A stretch of DNA of 64,000 nucleotides from Mesoflavibacter sp. (GTDB lineage: Bacteria > Pseudomonadota > Alphaproteobacteria > UBA8366 > Aestuariispiraceae): the NCBI GenBank assembly GCA_017792345.1, contig CP051228.1:4308148-4372147 (forward strand), in the 5' to 3' direction. The position numbers and the translations under genes are program-made. This document shows positions 59,734 to 64,000 of the stretch, one piece after another; position 1 is the stretch's first letter, and each line of letters opens with the position of its first letter. The notes under the pieces were generated by a model that was given only the letters and a program-made list of their open reading frames with translations, made no database searches and was not told where the DNA came from.

Positions 59734-60639
59734 TCACCGGACGACCTGACGAATGCGGCTTGCCTGATACTGCCGCCAGATCAGGACCAGCAGCAGCATC
59801 ACGACGACCGTCGCCACCTGGAATTCCGCCCCCAGCACGAAGCCGGAATACTGCTCGATCACACCCAGCCCCAGGGCGGACATGATGACCCCCGGCAGAT
59901 TGCCGATCCCTGCCGCGGTCACGATGACGAAGGACCGAACGGAATGGGTCACGCCATAGTAGGGCTGGATCACCATGATCATCGCCACCAGAACGCCGGC
60001 CGCGCCGCAGATTGCGGAGTTCAAGGCATAGGTGAACGCATAGACGCGGTCGGTGTTGATCCCCATTACCCGCGCCGCGCGGGCGTCCTGCGAGGTCGCC
60101 CGGATTGCCTGTCCCATGCGGCTGAACTTCATGAAGGCGACGACCGCTCCCGCCAGCAGGATGCACATTCCGAACGCCCAGAACTTGATTTCCAGAATGG
60201 ACACGATGCCGCCCATCATGGAGACCGAGCCGCGCCCGAACTGGGCCACCTGGACCTCCGGCCCAAAGGCGAGGTTCAGGGCCTGCTGCATCACGATGGC
60301 GAGGCCGAAAGTCGCCAGGAGAGAGGTGAAGAGGTCCTTGTCGACGACGCGCCGGATCATCAGCACGTAAATCGCCCATCCGAAAACGAACATCAGCACC
60401 GCGACAATCGGCAATGTCAGAAGCGGGTTCATCCCGGTCGTCTTGGCGATATACCAGGCTAGATAGCCGCCCATGATGACGAATTCGCCCTGGGCCAGGT
60501 TCTTGACGTTCATAACGCCCCAAACCAGGGCCAGCCCGTATGCGGCCAGCGCGAAGACGGCGCCGACGCAGAGGCCGTTCAGTATCAGGCCGACATTATA
60601 GGCCGGCAGGGAGAGGAGAACCTCTATACTTCCCCACAT
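59734..60639 (-). CDS. livH: branched-chain amino acid-type ABC transporter permease (LivH-like)
   Basis: A 301-residue inner-membrane permease with about eight helices. GLCVGAVFALAAYGLALVWGV and MNVKNLAQGEFVIMGGYLAW near the N terminus and SRMGQAIRATSQDARAARVM (ATPase-coupling loop) are LivH features. It starts 129 bases after the binding-protein stop; that gap is GC-rich and shows no strong signal. Confidence 0.94.
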   Translation of the reverse strand: MWGSIEVLLSLPAYNVGLILNGLCVGAVFALAAYGLALVWGVMNVKNLAQGEFVIMGGYLAWYIAKTTGMNPLLTLPIVAVLMFVFGWAIYVLMIRRVVDKDLFTSLLATFGLAIVMQQALNLAFGPEVQVAQFGRGSVSMMGGIVSILEIKFWAFGMCILLAGAVVAFMKFSRMGQAIRATSQDARAARVMGINTDRVYAFTYALNSAICGAAGVLVAMIMVIQPYYGVTHSVRSFVIVTAAGIGNLPGVIMSALGLGVIEQYSGFVLGAEFQVATVVVMLLLVLIWRQYQASRIRQVVR

Positions 60640-60768
60640 TGTGCTGTGTCCCTATTTCGGTGCTTGGATGGCAAGGCACGGTCGTGCTGTCGGATAGACG
60701 CCCCCCGGCGCCGCCCATAGGGAACGGCGACAGGGGACGCATCCACCCGACCTTCGCAACAAGCGGGT

Positions 60769-62007
60769 TTAGTTACCCGCGGCCTGACGCGGCCAGACCA
60801 GTTTGTGCGACGCCCATTTCGGCGGGGCGACCACCTGGTACTGGTTGTCCTGAATCTGCCAGAGGACCATCGGCTTCGCGATATTGTTGCCGGCTTCGGC
60901 GAATTTGATGCCGCCGTAGAACGTCATCATATCCGTGGCCGACAACGCATCGCGGACCTTGTCCTTGTCGAAGCTGTTGGCACGCTCGAAGGCGTCCGCA
61001 AACACCATGACGGCAGCCGCAGCCTGGGCCGATTGATACGGCACGCCAGCGTCGTAACCTTCATAGGTTTCCTTGAACAGCTTCTCGAAATCCGCGGCCG
61101 ATCCGAATAGATCGTCGCTGTAGGTCAATGTCGGCGACCATTGCGTGGCGCACAAGAATCCTTCGGACGCTTCCGGGAACTTCTCCGTGACCTTTGCAGC
61201 GTCACAATGGGTCAGGGCGATCATCGGGACTTCGATCGCCATTTCACCGATCTGGCGGGCGGCGGTGGCAGCCCCTTTGGAGTGCCCCGAAATGATCAGA
61301 AGATCCGGTTTCAAGGCCTTCACCTTGATCAGGGTCGGCGTCATGTCGGAAAGGTCTCGCGGCAGGTTCTCATCGATGACGATCTGCATGCCGTGTTTGG
61401 CGGCGTCTTCCATCACACCGGCCCGGACATCCTGGGAAAACGGATCGTTCTCGAAGGCAAGGGCGACCTTCAGTTCCGCCGGATCCTTGCCGGTCGACTT
61501 CGCCTGTTCCGCGGCCAAATCAATGGCGGACGCAAGATACTGCTCCGACGTCGAAAGCACGGCGAACAGATAGCGATAGCCCTGAGTAAACAGAGAACGC
61601 GAGGCGCCTTCCGCCTCGACCATCGGTACGCCGTATTTCTCGGTAACCGGCGCAATCGCCTTGGTCAGGCCTGAGGAATACGGGCCCAGCATGTATTCGA
61701 CGCCGTCCTGCTGAATCAAGCGTTCGGCAAGCTGCGCACCGCGCGCCGGCGTGGATTCGTCGTCATAGTATTCGATCTTGATCTTGTACTTCTTGCCGTC
61801 GACGGTCACGCCGCCACCATCATTGATCAGCTTGGCGGCCAGTTCATAACCATTCTGCGTGTGAATGCCGTTGGTGGAATATTTCCCGGTCAGGGAAATC
61901 GCCGACCCCAGAATGATCGTATCGCCTTCGACCTTTGCTTGAGCCGTGGTAACGGACATGGATAGCGCAGCTGCGGCCACGCTGAATCCCAGCTTCCTCA
62001 AGAGCAT
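60769..62007 (-). CDS. livK: branched-chain amino acid-type ABC transporter substrate-binding protein
   Basis: A 412-residue periplasmic binding protein: signal peptide MLLRKLGFSVAAAALSMSV with cleavage after TTAQA, then IILGSAISLTGKYSTNG and the two-lobed Leu/Ile/Val-binding-protein fold (AERLIQQDGVEYMLGPYSSG; LIISGHSKGAATAARQ). An excellent GGGAGG lies 8 bases before the ATG at 62007, so the longer upstream frame is not used. It is the promoter-proximal gene of livK-H-M-G-F. The family also includes amide, urea and aromatic-compound binders, so the ligand is not certain. Confidence 0.92.
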   Translation of the reverse strand: MLLRKLGFSVAAAALSMSVTTAQAKVEGDTIILGSAISLTGKYSTNGIHTQNGYELAAKLINDGGGVTVDGKKYKIKIEYYDDESTPARGAQLAERLIQQDGVEYMLGPYSSGLTKAIAPVTEKYGVPMVEAEGASRSLFTQGYRYLFAVLSTSEQYLASAIDLAAEQAKSTGKDPAELKVALAFENDPFSQDVRAGVMEDAAKHGMQIVIDENLPRDLSDMTPTLIKVKALKPDLLIISGHSKGAATAARQIGEMAIEVPMIALTHCDAAKVTEKFPEASEGFLCATQWSPTLTYSDDLFGSAADFEKLFKETYEGYDAGVPYQSAQAAAAVMVFADAFERANSFDKDKVRDALSATDMMTFYGGIKFAEAGNNIAKPMVLWQIQDNQYQVVAPPKWASHKLVWPRQAAGN

Positions 62008-62330
62008 AGAAATACCTCCCAGATGTTCAGGAGGATACGCGCCCGCCCCGGAAAATCCGGCCCGTGCCCACCTCCCCCTTTGGTTCTGTCCGCGCGCCGA
62101 ACTTGCCGTCGGCGTTGAAAAGTGCGGACATATTTGCGCCTTCGTCATTTCGTGCGAAGGTCCGGAGGCGCAAAGACTAACCGCAACAGAACACGATGGG
62201 AAGGCGCGTTTTGAAATACTGTATCCAAACAACCATGCTGCGACGCAATAAAAATACGCGATACGGATAATCGAAACGACCCGCCCTCCCCCGTGCATCC
62301 TTACAAAACCCGAAGAAATTGGAGGCCGAT
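62008..62330. other. divergent intergenic region between livK and the enoyl-CoA hydratase gene
   Basis: 323 bases without a gene. The end near livK is GC-rich; 62200-62275 is AT-rich (with CAATAAAAATACG and GATAAT at 62266-62271) and is the likely promoter zone for both sides. I could not pair any -35 with a -10 convincingly. Ribosome-binding sites of both flanking genes are at its edges. Confidence 0.5.
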
Positions 62331-63143
62331 GTGACGGACGCCCTGACGGCGCAATCCTTTGAAACCCTGCAGCTCACGGCCCCCGTGGACCACGTTCTAA
62401 GCATCGTGTTGAATCGGCCGGACCGGCGGAACGCTTTCAACACGCGCATGGCCGAAGAACTGATTTCCGTTTGGGCGAGATTGGCGGAGCGGGAGGGAGA
62501 CGGGTTTCGCTGTGCCGTCCTGTCCGGCGCCGGCGACAAGGCGTTCTGCTCCGGTGCCGATCTCAAAGAACGGAACGGCATGGACAAGGCGGCCTGGCAG
62601 CACCAGCACACATTGTTCGAGCGCATGTCCTACGGGCTGATGAACTGCCCGATCCCGGTCATCGGCGCTGTCGAGGGCGCCGCCTATGCCGGTGGGTTCG
62701 AGCTGATGCTGGGCTGCAGCTTTGTATTTGCCTCCCATACTGCACGTTTTGCCCTGACGGAAGTCACGCTGGGTTTGATCCCCGGGATCGGCGGGACGCA
62801 GTTGCTGCCCCGGGCCGTCGGACGTGCGCGCGCCTTGGAGATACTGCTGACCGGTACGCCATTCGGCGCGACGGAGGCAGCGGAATGGGGTCTCGTCAAT
62901 CGTCTCTGCGAACCCGGCACGGTTCGGGATCAAGCTATAGAGAGCGCTGCGCGCATTGCCGCGAACGCACCGCTATCCGTGCGTCAGGTCCTACGTGCCG
63001 CGCGGGATGCCACGGATAAGGACCTGGCCAGCGGGCTTGCATACGAACTCGACTGCTACAACACGCTGATCGAGACGGAAGACCGCCAGGAAGGCATCCG
63101 GGCGTTCAACGAAAAACGCCCGCCCCGATTTATCGGTCGTTGA
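62331..63143 (+). CDS. enoyl-CoA hydratase/isomerase family protein
   Basis: A 270-residue crotonase-fold enzyme. Oxyanion-hole segments KAFCSGADLKE and GAAYAGGFELMLGC are present. Both catalytic glutamates are kept: one in GGFELM and one in TEVTLGLIPGIGGTQLL. It should hydrate a trans-2-enoyl-CoA, but the exact substrate is unknown. The start is a GTG at 62331 with GGAGG five bases upstream. Confidence 0.9.
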   Translation: MTDALTAQSFETLQLTAPVDHVLSIVLNRPDRRNAFNTRMAEELISVWARLAEREGDGFRCAVLSGAGDKAFCSGADLKERNGMDKAAWQHQHTLFERMSYGLMNCPIPVIGAVEGAAYAGGFELMLGCSFVFASHTARFALTEVTLGLIPGIGGTQLLPRAVGRARALEILLTGTPFGATEAAEWGLVNRLCEPGTVRDQAIESAARIAANAPLSVRQVLRAARDATDKDLASGLAYELDCYNTLIETEDRQEGIRAFNEKRPPRFIGR

Positions 63144-63248
63144 CGCCGGCCCCATCCGACCATTTTATGGCCGTCTTCCCGCCGCAAGGGACCGGTAAAA
63201 CACGTAACGGATGGCGCTGCCGTTCGTTTCATATGCCCCTGGAGAGAC

Positions 63249-64000
63249 ATGCGACTGATAGCCTGCCTCGTTTTCGCCATTGCCGCCGCGCTGCCCTTCG
63301 GTGCGGCCCAGGCACAGGATAAGCCGCTGCTGGTTCTGCAACTGGAATCAGCTCTGAACTTGACAGTCACCGGACGCAAGGCCGGTTTGTCCGGGGCCGT
63401 CTACGCCTTGGCGCCACGTGGTGACGAAAGCGGTGTCCATTCGGTTCAGGTGGCTTTCGACGCGCGGAACCGTCCCGTCCTGACACGGTTGGTGCGCAAG
63501 ATCGCGGGCGCGCCGGATTCGGATCTGTTGGTGTCGGCCGCACAATCCGTCGTGCCTTTGGTTCTGCCCGCTTGGCAGGACGGGCCAAACGCCCTGGCGC
63601 AGCAGGCCGCAGAAGTCCTGCGAAACTTTGCTTCCAATGGAACGGCGGTGCGCACAACGATCCAGGCCGATGGAGGCCGGGCGGTAACCGTTGATTTCGT
63701 CGCCGCGGAAAGGCTGGCCATTGTCGACCTCCCTGTTGGCGCACAGGACGCGCGGCGTCTCGATGAATCCTCGGTCGCGCGGTTGGTCTCCGACGCGACG
63801 CTGACATTCGAAGACGGGGCGACCGGCGGACATCGCCGCTACCACGCACCGAACGGCCGTCTGGCCGGAGGAGTCGGCGACGGCGAAACGCGGGAAACCG
63901 GCAGTTGGATGACCAATGCCGACGGTCACTATTGCATCGAGACGGCACCGGTACCGGAATTCCGGTGCTTTGCCGTCTATGATACCGGGAGCCGCTATGC
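63249..64000 (+). CDS. exported protein of unknown function, 5' part (3' end outside window)
   Basis: The frame runs open from the ATG at 63249 to the end of the window (at least 250 residues). GGAGAG precedes the start. A classical signal peptide (MRLIACLVFAIAAALPFG, cleavage after AAQAQ) is followed by KPLLVLQLESALNLTVTGRK, then a beta-rich soluble domain with ADGGRAVTVDF and, near the end, two or three cysteines (HYCIE, EFRCF). I do not recognise the family. It lies 105 bases after the hydratase gene and could be in the same operon. Confidence 0.75.
   Translation, partial: MRLIACLVFAIAAALPFGAAQAQDKPLLVLQLESALNLTVTGRKAGLSGAVYALAPRGDESGVHSVQVAFDARNRPVLTRLVRKIAGAPDSDLLVSAAQSVVPLVLPAWQDGPNALAQQAAEVLRNFASNGTAVRTTIQADGGRAVTVDFVAAERLAIVDLPVGAQDARRLDESSVARLVSDATLTFEDGATGGHRRYHAPNGRLAGGVGDGETRETGSWMTNADGHYCIETAPVPEFRCFAVYDTGSRY

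Noticed and set aside
60763-60780. GCGGGT/ACCCGC inverted repeat around the livK stop codon
   Set aside because: Six-base stem with no T tract; too weak to call an attenuator or terminator.

Overview
The window is GC-rich chromosomal DNA from an alphaproteobacterium, most likely a free-living Rhodospirillales-type marine or soil organism. This rests on the core order pyrB-pyrC-like-plsY-dprA-topA-rnr, on alphaproteobacterial families such as DUF2336, and on the general codon and GC character. No rRNA, tRNA, CRISPR array, transposase or phage gene was seen, and the exact genus cannot be fixed from the sequence alone.

Layout. 1-558 is the end of a LysR regulator. 548-9276 is a leftward block: gamma-carbonic anhydrase, murI and argC (chained by overlapping stop/start codons), an M48 protease with a DUF898 membrane protein, DUF2061, DinB, GNAT, a ZntB/CorA-type transporter and an orphan PAS histidine kinase. 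9408-23060 is a rightward housekeeping block: pyrB, a dihydroorotase homologue lacking metal ligands, plsY, dprA, a DUF2336 protein, topA, rnr, an S41 protease lipoprotein, a NUDIX hydrolase and rpmG. It closes with a strong bidirectional terminator. A leftward TerB-like gene interrupts it.

23161-53153 is the most notable part. A leftward type I secretion operon (ABC ATPase, HlyD adaptor, TolC-family outer-membrane protein with a ~318-residue disordered tail, and a SPOR lipoprotein) is transcribed away from a single 20.4-kb gene encoding a 6800-residue protein. That protein has an N-terminal FecR/retention-like domain, a very acidic linker, RTX-like nonapeptides, and a beta-solenoid built from at least 15 recurrences of a ~200-290-residue super-repeat. 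Three ~350-residue propeller-like modules are inserted at the same point of the super-repeat. It ends in an RTX-like, secretion-signal-type C terminus. Directly downstream is a CHASE2-type class III adenylate cyclase with all catalytic residues. The simplest reading is a dedicated secretion system for a giant surface adhesin, coupled to an envelope-sensing cAMP cyclase.

53182-54630 is a marR-DMT exporter unit with a perfect 10+1+10 operator palindrome over the marR start region. 54672-56894 is a TPR protein with a glycosyltransferase-like C terminus. 56986-62007 is a complete leftward branched-chain/amide-type ABC uptake operon (livK-H-M-G-F). 62331-63143 is an enoyl-CoA hydratase. The window ends inside an exported protein of unknown function (63249-64000).
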